The notes under the pieces are model-generated. The model saw only the letters and a program-made list of their open reading frames with translations. It did not search any database and was not told the origin of the DNA. Below are positions 19,701-28,282 of a stretch of DNA of 64,000 bases, piece after piece. The stretch spans positions 96,478 to 160,477 of the forward strand of contig CANMPD010000009.1 in assembly GCA_947499635.1 (NCBI GenBank), in the 5' to 3' direction. Both the position numbers and the translations under genes were made by a program. Every line of letters starts with the position of its first letter. The stretch's first letter is position 1. This DNA is from an uncultured Paracoccaceae bacterium. GTDB taxonomy: Bacteria > Pseudomonadota > Alphaproteobacteria > Rhodobacterales > Rhodobacteraceae.

Positions 19701-21026
19701 TTGCGCCGAACATAACATCGCATCCAAATGATCAAGCATTTGATGAATCGTTGAACTGTCAAACACACTGCGGCGATGGGTTACTTCGACTTTCAACTGC
19801 CCGCCGCTCAGAAACCCTTGGAACGTCAAAGCAAAAGGAGAAGCGCCGTTAAAGATATTGTCCCAGGTTGCCTCTACATCCGGCAAATCCGGACCATTCA
19901 TATCACGATCCAGAAACAGCCCCAAAGTATCGGTGAAAAACCCGTGACCAGCGGCGCGGGCCGGCTGTAGCTCTTCGATGAGACGTTCAAACGAGATCTC
20001 TCCGTTTCCGATACTGTCACGGATTTCCGACTGGACATGCGAAACAAGCGCGGCAAAGGGCTGATCAAGATCGATCGTCATGCGCAACAATACAGTATTT
20101 CCAAAATTACCAATCAGCGCCCCTGCCCCGGGCTGATGACGATTGGCGACCATCGTGGCTATGGTGATATCCTCTTCACCACTCCATTGGCGTAGCAACA
20201 GGGCATAAGCAGCGGTAAAGACCGCAAAAGGTGTCGCTCCAAGTGTCTGCGCGATTTCGCCTAATGCGTTACAACACGCATCGGACATGTTTCTGTCTGT
20301 CCGGTCTGCAGCATCCCCTACAGCTGGTGATAACGCAGCAACCGTCGGCAGAGGCAGAGCCGCCGGCAGGGGCGTGAGTTTACGACGCCAATAATCAAGC
20401 TGCCGTTCCTCTCCCTTAGATTGATGTTCTTGCTTATTCGCGGCTTCGTATTCTGCAAAATCAGCATATTGCAGCTTAAGCGGCTCTGTCGCGCGCGCAC
20501 GATAGGCCTCGCTCAGATCCGCACAAAACACCCCAAAGCACCCTCCGTCCCAAACGATGTGATGCACGGTCAAAATCATCGTCCGTTTCGCCGCATGGTG
20601 TCGCAATAAATGCACACGGATCGGGCTATCACGGGCCAAACCAAAAGGTTTTGCAGCCACCTCGCCCGCGAGGTTTTCGGGATTTAAACCCTCAAGACGC
20701 TCTAAATACGGCAACGGTGTTTCATGGATCTTTTGTGTCACCCCAGCGTTTTGATCGCGATGATAGGTGGTTCTCAGCACCTCATGGCGGTTCACTACAT
20801 CCTCAAGCGCCGCGATCAGGCGCGGCTCATCAAGATCCCCACTAAGGTCGATCCGAATTGAAACATTATATGCGCTGCTGTCGGGGTGTAATTCTTGATG
20901 CAACCACATGCGGTGTTGTGCGGACGACAACGGTGCAAATGCCTTGTGCTTGCGGGGCTGTACACCTGACGTCCCCCAAGATTTCTTGCCCGCTCTACGA
21001 CGTAAAAGCTCTAGTCGTGCATTCAT
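16782..21026 (-). CDS. NRPS: C - A - PCP - degenerate E-like domain
   Basis: 1414 residues. The C domain (about 30-460) has a full HHIVWDG at 155-161. The A domain (about 480-980) has SGSTGAPKG at 626 and the A10 lysine in GGKIDR. Its pocket segment (TAIDAIAEMCEAW) is one residue shorter than usual, and I cannot match the code to a known amino acid; an acidic residue near position 239 hints at a basic substrate. The PCP serine is near 1019 (LGGDSML). Residues about 1090-1414 look like an eroded epimerization domain: the catalytic block reads HAAILDG (1195-1201), so the second, catalytic histidine is alanine. It lies between the free-standing C domain gene and the decarboxylase gene. Confidence 0.88.
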   Translation of the reverse strand: MNARLELLRRRAGKKSWGTSGVQPRKHKAFAPLSSAQHRMWLHQELHPDSSAYNVSIRIDLSGDLDEPRLIAALEDVVNRHEVLRTTYHRDQNAGVTQKIHETPLPYLERLEGLNPENLAGEVAAKPFGLARDSPIRVHLLRHHAAKRTMILTVHHIVWDGGCFGVFCADLSEAYRARATEPLKLQYADFAEYEAANKQEHQSKGEERQLDYWRRKLTPLPAALPLPTVAALSPAVGDAADRTDRNMSDACCNALGEIAQTLGATPFAVFTAAYALLLRQWSGEEDITIATMVANRHQPGAGALIGNFGNTVLLRMTIDLDQPFAALVSHVQSEIRDSIGNGEISFERLIEELQPARAAGHGFFTDTLGLFLDRDMNGPDLPDVEATWDNIFNGASPFALTFQGFLSGGQLKVEVTHRRSVFDSSTIHQMLDHLDAMLCSAQSAPYQAVGLIAAFPYGQTKDILDASAGERVTAPVLTMLDHWHACVAADPMKTAMVCEGVEYSYGHIDQLANTLAVALREKGLQAETPVGVLLRRGLAACVAPLAIWKAGGVYFPLNPDHPQDRLQTLLSRADTGYVICDTDIEADVVSPFVVVPEKIWSSQEPQKPDDTWKPDALSAAHVSFTSGSTGAPKGVITTQAALAARTGWVSQQWSSGSDEHRRARLAKSTPTAIDAIAEMCEAWMTGDMLIIATDQEAGDPMRLGQLMDQYGIRHFMAVPGLLSAVATAAPESVQKCLRVLSTGEPLLAQPITEMRKRAPGLILHNAYGCSETTGDVISGEVPETGPEQATAPIGTPLPGSLCYVLTSDLSLAPNDVLGELYVASPQLARGYLKQPGLTASRFVANPFQPGQRLYRTGDLARRRANGQLELAGRSDDQVNVRGHRVDPAETQAKLLSIDAIEEACVIARPARGTMELVAYVAGRAADLPDQAQIKIALAQTLPGPFIPAVVIAVEKLPRLMGGKIDRIALQNIKAPAVENTVGRAAIGPVETALAALLAELLERDVVGAQDNFFALGGDSMLALSFAARANAMGFTLTAASIFQFPTIAQLAEMFPAAEVSEKTDPTTKAAVVDASKREQQGFAAIVHRMRLSGLEPQNFLSWRVLETRLDTVDFESRLENLIRGHPNLGQPITMRGRLWRLRQHDKAKGGVCVVTCATSLSFPDLLDLARSHIDVAGGRGVVGINTPDNSVLVAHAAILDGSGMLSAVAEIEDRRSEIPNLPCVTKGNDVWADEIERGGQCSFWGKQAPQDVFPVLSWSVDQEIKGVTEPAQIIRGFVSALLQVSCNTSVSIDVEIPSRLPGPLSIVPVSVAAGSGFFRDTKIGTPESFQHFQRVERPSAAGPGVLLHSCGVQDALTDPPNGAEVLYKITASWQVTDEGTVTLCVRSRLGTLDAQTLLEVWVRFCLSGGALNVA

Positions 21027-21032
21027 CTCATA

Positions 21033-22412
21033 TCACCACACTTGTTGGGCAGCAGCTTTGATTGCCGCCTCTAGGTTGTTCAGTAGCGTCTCGATTTTGG
21101 TGTGATCAAAGCGACGGCGGGCATAGGTTGCCTCGACTTGAAATAGGGCCTCTTGCCCACGACCGTGGACAAAGACCTCAAGCCCTAGGGGCACCAATGG
21201 AAATTGGGTTGCGCCTGTGTGCAGCCTCTCCCAATCACACGAAACATCCGTAAGCTGCGGCCCCTGTGTTCCGCTGGGAATAAAAACCACCAAACTATCA
21301 AACAGTTGTGGGCCGCGTGCAGGATCATCACATCCTGCCAATTTACATATATCTTCATAAGGAAGATCTGAGTGTGCAAAAGCAGCATCAACCTCCTGAG
21401 ACACCGCAGGTATGAATTGTTCTGAAACAGGCGTTCCCGCAATCTGGAACCGCAAAGGAATGTGGTTCGCAAAATTGCCAATCGTCTTTTGAATTTGCGG
21501 GGCTGCACGGTTGAGAACCGTTGTGCCCAACGACAGCTCTTTTTGTGGGGCATGCTGCCATAGAACATATGCCCAACAGGCCATAAATGCCTTGAAAGGC
21601 GTGACACGGTGCGCGGTCGCAAGTGTAACCAAATCACGGCCACACGACAGGGTTCTGTCGAGACGATCTGCCGCCTCCTCTGGGGCCGCAAGATCCCCGC
21701 TGCAATCTGCAAAACTCAACTTAGGTAAAGCGCCACCAACTTTAGAGCGCCAAAACGCTTGGGCCTGATCGTGCTTGTGCTCTCGGCTATCCCATTCAGC
21801 CCAATCCGCATATTGGGCCGACACCTGTGGCAGCTGAATGCCTTGGTAAAGCTGTTCAAGTTCACGACAGATCAGATCAAATGTCGCCCCGTCCCAAATG
21901 ATATGATGAATAATCAATGTCATGCGCAGTTGCGCCACATTGGTGCGATGCATCAAAACCCGCAAAGGGGCATCACGTTCCAGATCAAAAGGCTGTTCCA
22001 GCGCTTTCTGAGCCCGCGCGCGGGCCTCATTCTGGGTCAGGGTCAAAGCCTCGCAATAAAACGGCAACTCTGCGTGGATAACCTGTCGTGGAGCATTCGT
22101 GCCTGTTTCGCACTCATAGGTCGTCCGCAAGATTTCGTGTCGCAGAACCAACGCTTTGATCGCACTCAAAAGACGGTCTTCTTCGACCAGACCATCAAAT
22201 ATAAACGTCAGGCCCAGCACATCACTCAGACTGCCAGGATGATGGGCCTCGTAACGCAAGCTATGCCGTTGTGTTGGCGATAGACACGCAGCGCGCGGAT
22301 GCAAACGGGCTGGGATGCCCGCAGTATCACCGGACGCATGAGTGTTGTGTTCCTCTGATAACCCCGACGTTTTCATACGCCGACGCAGCAGGGCCTGACG
22401 CGCAGCACTCAT
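21033..22412 (-). CDS. Free-standing NRPS condensation domain
   Basis: 459-residue protein that is a single C domain. It starts with the C1-type LSPTQRHSLRYEA, has an intact HHIIWDG at 169-175 and the late QKTIGNFANHIPLR block, and has no carrier or adenylation domain. Free-standing C domains such as VibH of vibriobactin synthesis join a carrier-bound acyl group to a soluble amine. A comparable role with a diamine from the decarboxylase gene in the same operon is possible, or it may act in trans between modules. The start overlaps the stop of the preceding gene (ATGA). Confidence 0.87.
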   Translation of the reverse strand: MSAARQALLRRRMKTSGLSEEHNTHASGDTAGIPARLHPRAACLSPTQRHSLRYEAHHPGSLSDVLGLTFIFDGLVEEDRLLSAIKALVLRHEILRTTYECETGTNAPRQVIHAELPFYCEALTLTQNEARARAQKALEQPFDLERDAPLRVLMHRTNVAQLRMTLIIHHIIWDGATFDLICRELEQLYQGIQLPQVSAQYADWAEWDSREHKHDQAQAFWRSKVGGALPKLSFADCSGDLAAPEEAADRLDRTLSCGRDLVTLATAHRVTPFKAFMACWAYVLWQHAPQKELSLGTTVLNRAAPQIQKTIGNFANHIPLRFQIAGTPVSEQFIPAVSQEVDAAFAHSDLPYEDICKLAGCDDPARGPQLFDSLVVFIPSGTQGPQLTDVSCDWERLHTGATQFPLVPLGLEVFVHGRGQEALFQVEATYARRRFDHTKIETLLNNLEAAIKAAAQQVW

Positions 22413-24871
22413 GACAGAACGGGCTCTCGCATATCCGCATCGTCTTGCGATGCAGCAGCTGCGTCTTCTTCCGCCAGTAAGGCTGCGACCTCCTCGTCAG
22501 ACATATTGCGAATGTCCATCGTAAGCGCCGCAATTTCATTCAGCCGCTCAATGTCATCTTCGGTTTCCAGATACGCGATAAGTTCCGCCACCGTTGGAAA
22601 CTGGAACAACACCCGCAGGGTTATTGCAGCTGTATCCAGTTCTTCTTGCAGACGGGCGACAACGCGGGTGGCGAGTAAACTATCACCACCCAATGCAATG
22701 AACTCTTCATTGATACCAATTGTCTCAAGGCCCAAAACCTGTGCCCAGATATCCGCGATAACCTGTTCAAGGTCTCGCGTCGGAGCAACAACCTCGCGTG
22801 TGCCACTTTCGCGTTGGATCAGATCCAAAAGCGCAGCCGTGTCCCATGTCCCGCCAACGACACGCGGCAGATCGTCCGCAATCACAATACGTTCCGGCAA
22901 CAGATGCGCAGGGACACGGCGGGCAAGTTCTGCACGCAGGGTCTTACCTGTCATATTCTCAACCGTTGTTTCAAACACAACAACTGCGGCGAAACCTTCG
23001 GGCCTTACAACAGTCGCAACCTCGCGAATGCGTGGATCGGTGCGTATTGCGCGCTCAACATCCTGCTGCCAAACAGGAACGCCATTGACCTGAACGTAAT
23101 GGCTCAGCTCCCCGTCTGTCTCTTCTCCTAGGATCTGAACCGTACCCGCCTCATCCGCGCGGGCCCATAGGGTTGGGTTATGCTCTAATTGGCCGACAAC
23201 ATGCGCGGGGCAGTCCACCCCATTGGCATCGACAATTCGCACGCTCTCTGTCTGTAAACTGCGCGCAGTACATGGTGCATCGTGTACAGGCAAAGCCTCG
23301 TGCCACGTACTTTCGGCATCAACGACAGCCGTAAGCCAACGTTCAAATTGTGCAAACATCGCATCAGCAACCCCAGCCGCCAGTGCCTCTTCGCGTATGT
23401 CCCAATTGACCAAAATACCTTGGTTAAATTCGGTGATTTGAGCGTCTAACAACACCTGCGGCCCCTGAGAGATAACCCAAGCAGGCTGACCAAGGCAGTC
23501 AATAGCCTCCTGTGAGAACAACTCGCCCAAACCCAGCGCACTTGTGAACACAACCGGAGCCAAGACCGTTTCGCCGCGCATGCGTCCAAGGCCGCGCAAA
23601 ACATCAAGACCGCTATAGGCCGCATGGGTTGCGTCTTTGTGCATGCGTGCCTGCAACGCACGTACCCGCTCTAGGAAACTGGCAGGTTGTCGCAAGTCAA
23701 CTTCCAACATAATCGAGCTGGAAAAATCACCAACGACTTTATCAATCTCAGAGTGCACAGCCGGACGGTCAAACATCGGCACATTTAGCAAAAAGTGCTT
23801 TGTCGCACTCCAACGTCCGACGACTTCTGCAAGGATCGTGGCAACCGTCATTGCCGGCGTCACACCATGGCGTTGCGCCATCGAAAACAGGGTCGCTTTT
23901 TGTTCAGGCGTAAACCACATATGGCGGCGCGTAACCTTGGGATCAGCTGCCGCATCAGCAGACAGCAGCGTCTCCGGCAAAATGGGCGATCCGGGCAAAG
24001 ACTGCAAACGACCGCTCCAGGCAGCTTCTGCATCTGCTGCTGCAGCCGTCTTGTGCGGTTGAACGCCTATCAGATAATCACGGTAGCTCAGCGACAGATC
24101 CGGCAGGGTTGCGTTTTTATGCGATAACAGCGCAACCAGATCTGCAATCAAAATACGATAGCTCACAGCATCAGCAGCAATCATGTCCACATCAATATGA
24201 AGACGCGTGGCCCCATCAGGCAGCAGGCTTAAGGCTGCGCAAAAAACCTCTCCACGTTCCACATCCAAGGATTGATGCGAAAAATCATGACGCAGTTGCT
24301 CTAACCGCGTATTCCGATCCTCGGCGCTTAAGTCCCGTAAATTATAAACCGTAAACGGGAGCTTTGGCGCTTGGATGATCTGTTGGTGACCATCAACCGT
24401 CACTTTGGTACGCAACGAAGCATGGCGTTGCATCAACTGTGTAAACGCGTGATGCAGATAATCTGGATCTTGCTGCCAATCCTGTGCCGTATCGACTTGG
24501 TCAAACTCAACATATAAATGTGCAGCAACCCCGCCCAGTCGTTGGCCCGGGCTGCGACCAACCCAATAGGCATGCTGCATCGTCCCCAATGGCATCAACG
24601 CGTCATCTGCCGCAGGTGCCAAAGCGGTTGGGGTTTCGCTGACCTCAGAGGCCCCCAATGTATGGATCCAGGCTGCCAGTGTTGGATTTTCCGCCAGACC
24701 TGCGAAATCCACTTCGATACTGTCGCGGCGCAATCGGTTCACAACACGCAGGAGGCTTATTGAATCCAGCCCAACTTCAAAAAGATTGTCTTCTAAACCC
24801 AGCGAACTTGCATCGTCTCCTAGAAATTCGGCCAAAGTCTGACGGAGAAGGTTTTCAAAATGATCTGTCAT
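22409..24871 (-). CDS. NRPS: ArCP - heterocyclization (Cy) - A remnant - PCP
   Basis: 820 residues. The N-terminal aryl carrier protein has its serine at 37 (VGLDSISLL). A Cy domain (about 90-520) carries the diagnostic DxxxxDxxS at 229-237 (DMIAADAVS) in place of HHxxxDG. Residues about 590-690 resemble only the C-terminal subdomain of an adenylation domain and have lost the A10 lysine (GGTWD where GGKID is expected). A second PCP has its serine at 731 (LGGDSLLATR). It should carry the salicyl group on ArCP and threonine on PCP, then condense and cyclise them to a salicyl-methyloxazoline. Threonine is supplied by the A domain of the next upstream gene. The acidic, Ala-rich C-terminal tail is unusual and may be a docking segment. 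Confidence 0.88.
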   Translation of the reverse strand: MTDHFENLLRQTLAEFLGDDASSLGLEDNLFEVGLDSISLLRVVNRLRRDSIEVDFAGLAENPTLAAWIHTLGASEVSETPTALAPAADDALMPLGTMQHAYWVGRSPGQRLGGVAAHLYVEFDQVDTAQDWQQDPDYLHHAFTQLMQRHASLRTKVTVDGHQQIIQAPKLPFTVYNLRDLSAEDRNTRLEQLRHDFSHQSLDVERGEVFCAALSLLPDGATRLHIDVDMIAADAVSYRILIADLVALLSHKNATLPDLSLSYRDYLIGVQPHKTAAAADAEAAWSGRLQSLPGSPILPETLLSADAAADPKVTRRHMWFTPEQKATLFSMAQRHGVTPAMTVATILAEVVGRWSATKHFLLNVPMFDRPAVHSEIDKVVGDFSSSIMLEVDLRQPASFLERVRALQARMHKDATHAAYSGLDVLRGLGRMRGETVLAPVVFTSALGLGELFSQEAIDCLGQPAWVISQGPQVLLDAQITEFNQGILVNWDIREEALAAGVADAMFAQFERWLTAVVDAESTWHEALPVHDAPCTARSLQTESVRIVDANGVDCPAHVVGQLEHNPTLWARADEAGTVQILGEETDGELSHYVQVNGVPVWQQDVERAIRTDPRIREVATVVRPEGFAAVVVFETTVENMTGKTLRAELARRVPAHLLPERIVIADDLPRVVGGTWDTAALLDLIQRESGTREVVAPTRDLEQVIADIWAQVLGLETIGINEEFIALGGDSLLATRVVARLQEELDTAAITLRVLFQFPTVAELIAYLETEDDIERLNEIAALTMDIRNMSDEEVAALLAEEDAAAASQDDADMREPVLS

Positions 24872-26526
24872 GAGGAAGTCTCTTTTGTAAGGGTACGGCC
24901 ACGCGCAACGCGGCGGCGCAGCAACGCACTGCGGTCCAAAGTTGCCGCAGGGGTTTGACGGGATGACGGGGCAGGCAATGCCGCCCGATCAAGTTTGTTA
25001 TTGGGCGTAAGCGGCAGCGCCTTTAGCGCGACGATATGTGTCGGGACTAAATGCGCGGGCAGGGTTTGGTTCAAATGGGCCCGCAGGCCACGCATGTCGC
25101 TGGACGCTTGGGACCCCGTTACATAGGCTACCAAACATTCGTCGGCTGCCGTGCCGTCAGGGTCTGGTTTGATGGCTACCGCGCTTGCGGTGATACCGGG
25201 AAATGTTTCCAGAACCGCCTCGATTTCGCCCGGCTCGATCCGAAATCCTCGCAGTGACAGTTGCAAATCTGCCCGACCCGCAAACTCTAACTCGCCCGCC
25301 GTGCGCTTGACCAAATCGCCCGTGCGGTATAGCCGCCCTCCCCCGCCTTTGGGATCTGCGATGAAACGCGTGGCGGTTAGGCTGGGACGACGCAGATACC
25401 CCCGTGCCAACTGCGGGCCACCAAGATAAAGCTCCCCGAGATCCGTGGTTTCCACAGTCCGCAACTGAGGGTCAAACACATGATCCCGAAAACCAGCCAA
25501 GGGCCTGCCAATTGGGCTGGCCGTGTATAAAGCGCCCATATCCGCATGCATATCAAGCGCGGTAACATGGACTGTGGTTTCAGTAATGCCGTACATATTG
25601 ACCATGCGGGGTCTTTCTGGACGGCGAGAAAACCAATTTTGCAAGCGCGCAGGCTCCAGGGCCTCGCCCCCAAAAATGACCAAACGCAAAGCAGAAAGCG
25701 CGCAGTTATGCTCCTTATCTGCCTGCGCCAAGGCCGCAAACGCAGTGGGCGTCTGGTTTAAAACTGTGACCTTTTCACGATCCAACAGGGTCAAAAATTC
25801 AGATGCAGACCAAGTTGCGTCCCGCGGGACAATCACAGCCCGTGCACCTGTCAGCAAAGGCGCCCAGATTTCCCAAACCGAAAAGTCAAACGCATAGGAA
25901 TGAAAGACACTCCACACGTCTTGATCACTGAGATCAAAATGCGGGATCGTTGCATCAAGCAGGCTTAAAAACGCATCATGCGAAACAACGACACCTTTGG
26001 GGCGCCCAGTCGAGCCAGAGGTATAAATCACATATGCCGCGCTCTCGCCTGTTAAACCCCCACGAAGACGTTCCAACGTTTCCCCGGCCCGGGGCGGATG
26101 GGGGCGCGACATTGCCGAGGCTTTGACGACAGGGACAGTATTTGCCGGGATCTCAACACCCGCATCCGTCACAAGGCTGACCGGCTGCGCGTCCGCGATC
26201 AAATACGTCAATCTGTCCTTAGGGTAATCTGGATCCAAAGGCAGATATGCGGCCCCGGTTTTCAACACGGCCAAAAGCGCAACGATCAAGTCTATCGACC
26301 GAGGCAGCGCCACCGCAACGATTGTTTCTGGTTTGGCCCCTTGTGCTGCGATTTGTACAGCCAGCGCATCAGATCGCGTGTTGAGCTCGCCGTAGCTCAG
26401 GCTTTCACCGCCAAAAGTTACTGCGCAAGCATCAGAATTAAGCGCGACCTGATCTAGAAACCGTTTCACAAACGTAGTCACATCATTTTCCTCCAACAAG
26501 GTCTCAACCGTCAGCCCGACAGGCAT
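24868..26526 (-). CDS. Free-standing adenylation domain, threonine code
   Basis: 552 residues comprising a complete A domain without carrier. SGSTGRPKG is at 170 and the A10 lysine in NNKLDRAAL. The ten pocket residues read DFWNIGMVHK (Asp at 214), which is exactly the textbook L-threonine code. It therefore activates threonine and must load it in trans onto the PCP of the ArCP-Cy-PCP protein, whose own adenylation domain is reduced to a remnant. The ATG at 26526 is weakly preceded; a GTG at 26481 has a strong GGAGG site and is an alternative start. The stop overlaps the next gene (ATGA). Confidence 0.88.
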   Translation of the reverse strand: MPVGLTVETLLEENDVTTFVKRFLDQVALNSDACAVTFGGESLSYGELNTRSDALAVQIAAQGAKPETIVAVALPRSIDLIVALLAVLKTGAAYLPLDPDYPKDRLTYLIADAQPVSLVTDAGVEIPANTVPVVKASAMSRPHPPRAGETLERLRGGLTGESAAYVIYTSGSTGRPKGVVVSHDAFLSLLDATIPHFDLSDQDVWSVFHSYAFDFSVWEIWAPLLTGARAVIVPRDATWSASEFLTLLDREKVTVLNQTPTAFAALAQADKEHNCALSALRLVIFGGEALEPARLQNWFSRRPERPRMVNMYGITETTVHVTALDMHADMGALYTASPIGRPLAGFRDHVFDPQLRTVETTDLGELYLGGPQLARGYLRRPSLTATRFIADPKGGGGRLYRTGDLVKRTAGELEFAGRADLQLSLRGFRIEPGEIEAVLETFPGITASAVAIKPDPDGTAADECLVAYVTGSQASSDMRGLRAHLNQTLPAHLVPTHIVALKALPLTPNNKLDRAALPAPSSRQTPAATLDRSALLRRRVARGRTLTKETSS

Positions 26527-26540
26527 AACTTCTTTGTCTC

Positions 26541-26564
26541 AGGACAGCGGTTTTCACCGGTCCT
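26541..26564 (-). repeat. Hairpin in the gap before the threonine A-domain gene
   Basis: AGGAC-AG-CGG and CCG-GTCCT can pair with a 2-nt bulge and a 6-nt loop in the 99-nt gap, the largest spacer inside the big operon. It may be an attenuator or processing site. Confidence 0.35.
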
Positions 26565-26625
26565 AAGGGTAATTTTGACGTTTCATGTGAGGCTGGCGTA
26601 GGTAGGCCGCTAGCAGAACTCGCGC

Positions 26626-28281
26626 TTATTGCGCTGGAATGAGATCAGAAAATTGCGCAATCAGCGCTTTGCGATCCACTTTACCAAAACGGGTAAGTAG
26701 CAGATTTGGCACGACTTCTAATCTGTCCGGCAACTTATATGTCGCAACACCGCGCGTGCTGAGGTAGCTGCGCAAATCCCGAAGACGCGGCACATCCGAG
26801 CCAGATAAACAAATGACAGCACAACACATTTGCCCAAGCGCCTCGTCCGGCAAGCCAATCACCGCCACATCGCGCAGACTTGGGTGATCAATCAGGTGGT
26901 CCTCGATCTCGGCGGCTGAAAACTTTTCCGCAGCACGGTTGATTTGATCACCGGCCCGCCCTTCGACGATCAGATGCCCCGATGAAAGCCTGCGCACCAA
27001 ATCACCACTGCGATAAAAACCGTCCGGTGTGAAAGCACGCGCATTTACCTCATCAGATGCCACATAGCGACGGATGGTATAGGGACCGCGCACCCAAAGC
27101 TCGCCGACCTCTCCCTGTGGAACTTCGCGCCCAAGTTCGTCAACAATTCTGAGTTCATCATCCTCGCATAGGGGACGCCCCTGACTGGTTTCAACCAAAT
27201 CTAGCGCATCCTCAAAGCGGGTAAAGTTTAGCAGACCTTCCGCCATGCCAAAAACCTGCTGCACGCGCGCGCCCAACATTTTGGGAATACGCGCGGCCAT
27301 GCTGGGGGCCAATTTTGCACCGCCAACCTGCAAGAGCTCAAGACTGGACAGATCCCGATCGTCAAATTCGCGGGCTTCTAACCACAGGGATATCAGCGTC
27401 GGAACCGCTGCGGTGATAGTCACCTTATGGCGTTCAATCAACCCAAACACCGTATCAGGGCTTGGGTTTTTTGCCAGAACAACCACCCCGCCAACACACA
27501 ACGCGCCTAAAATGCCCGGGCACGCCAAAGGAAAGTTATGTTCAACCGCCAAGCAGGCCAGATACACTGTATTGGCTCCCATACCACATACCTCTGCACT
27601 GGCGCGTGCATTATAGAGATAATCATCATGGGTGCGCGGAATGAGTTTCGGAAGACCGCTGGTGCCACCCGAGTGAAGGTATAGCGCAACTGAACTTGGA
27701 TCGACCTGAGGCAAGTCACCCTTGGGTTCCGCCATATCACACAGGAGCTGATATGATGTTGCCCCAGCCAGCGTTCCAACATCGCCAACCACCAAAAGTT
27801 TGGTCACATGCGGCAGGGCCGTTTGGATCTCCTGCGCCAGTGGGCGAAAATCAAAACTCGCAATGCGATCAGGGATCGCATAGGCAACCGCACCTGATCC
27901 TTGCGCAAGATGCAGAACTTCGCGCGCACGATGTGTAGGCAACACCATGACAGGAATGATCCCTGCGCGAATACAGCCGAAAAACAATGTAATCAGCTCA
28001 ATCGTATTGGGCAGTTGCACGATCATCCGCTGACCGGGCTGTAAGCCCCATTGTAACAAGGACATAGCCATTTCATCTGCAGCGCTATCAAGCGCCGCGT
28101 AAGAAACCGATTGACCCGCCGTATCAATCAGTGCGGTGCTGTCGGGCTGCGTTTGCGCGAAGTCGCGCAATGGCTGTGACAGGCACTCACCCGTCCAATA
28201 CCCTTTTTCGCGATACCGTTTGGCAAAGTCTTCGGGCCACAAAGACCCCGTCTCAGAACGTGACGACTGTAAAGCACCCAT
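26626..28281 (-). CDS. Salicyl-AMP ligase (YbtE/PchD-like)
   Basis: Stand-alone aryl-acid adenylation enzyme, 551 residues, that activates the aryl starter and loads the ArCP. The residues known to separate 2,3-dihydroxybenzoate from salicylate enzymes are visible. The pocket block reads HNFPLACPG, with Cys where DHB enzymes have Ser (DhbE position 240), and GMAEGLLNF, with Leu where DHB enzymes have Val (position 337). Both favour salicylate. ATP-binding SGGTSGLPK and the C-terminal lysine in RFGKVDRKAL are intact. I chose the ATG at 28281, preceded by AAGGAA with 7-nt spacing and directly following the hydrolase stop; an ATG at 28296 is also possible. Confidence 0.9.
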   Translation of the reverse strand: MGALQSSRSETGSLWPEDFAKRYREKGYWTGECLSQPLRDFAQTQPDSTALIDTAGQSVSYAALDSAADEMAMSLLQWGLQPGQRMIVQLPNTIELITLFFGCIRAGIIPVMVLPTHRAREVLHLAQGSGAVAYAIPDRIASFDFRPLAQEIQTALPHVTKLLVVGDVGTLAGATSYQLLCDMAEPKGDLPQVDPSSVALYLHSGGTSGLPKLIPRTHDDYLYNARASAEVCGMGANTVYLACLAVEHNFPLACPGILGALCVGGVVVLAKNPSPDTVFGLIERHKVTITAAVPTLISLWLEAREFDDRDLSSLELLQVGGAKLAPSMAARIPKMLGARVQQVFGMAEGLLNFTRFEDALDLVETSQGRPLCEDDELRIVDELGREVPQGEVGELWVRGPYTIRRYVASDEVNARAFTPDGFYRSGDLVRRLSSGHLIVEGRAGDQINRAAEKFSAAEIEDHLIDHPSLRDVAVIGLPDEALGQMCCAVICLSGSDVPRLRDLRSYLSTRGVATYKLPDRLEVVPNLLLTRFGKVDRKALIAQFSDLIPAQ

Positions 28282-28282
28282 A

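Noticed and set aside
22506..23093. A 195-codon Ser/Arg-rich plus-strand open frame opposite the ArCP-Cy-PCP gene.
   Set aside because: Low-complexity shadow frame with no start signal; the opposite strand encodes conserved PCP and Cy motifs.
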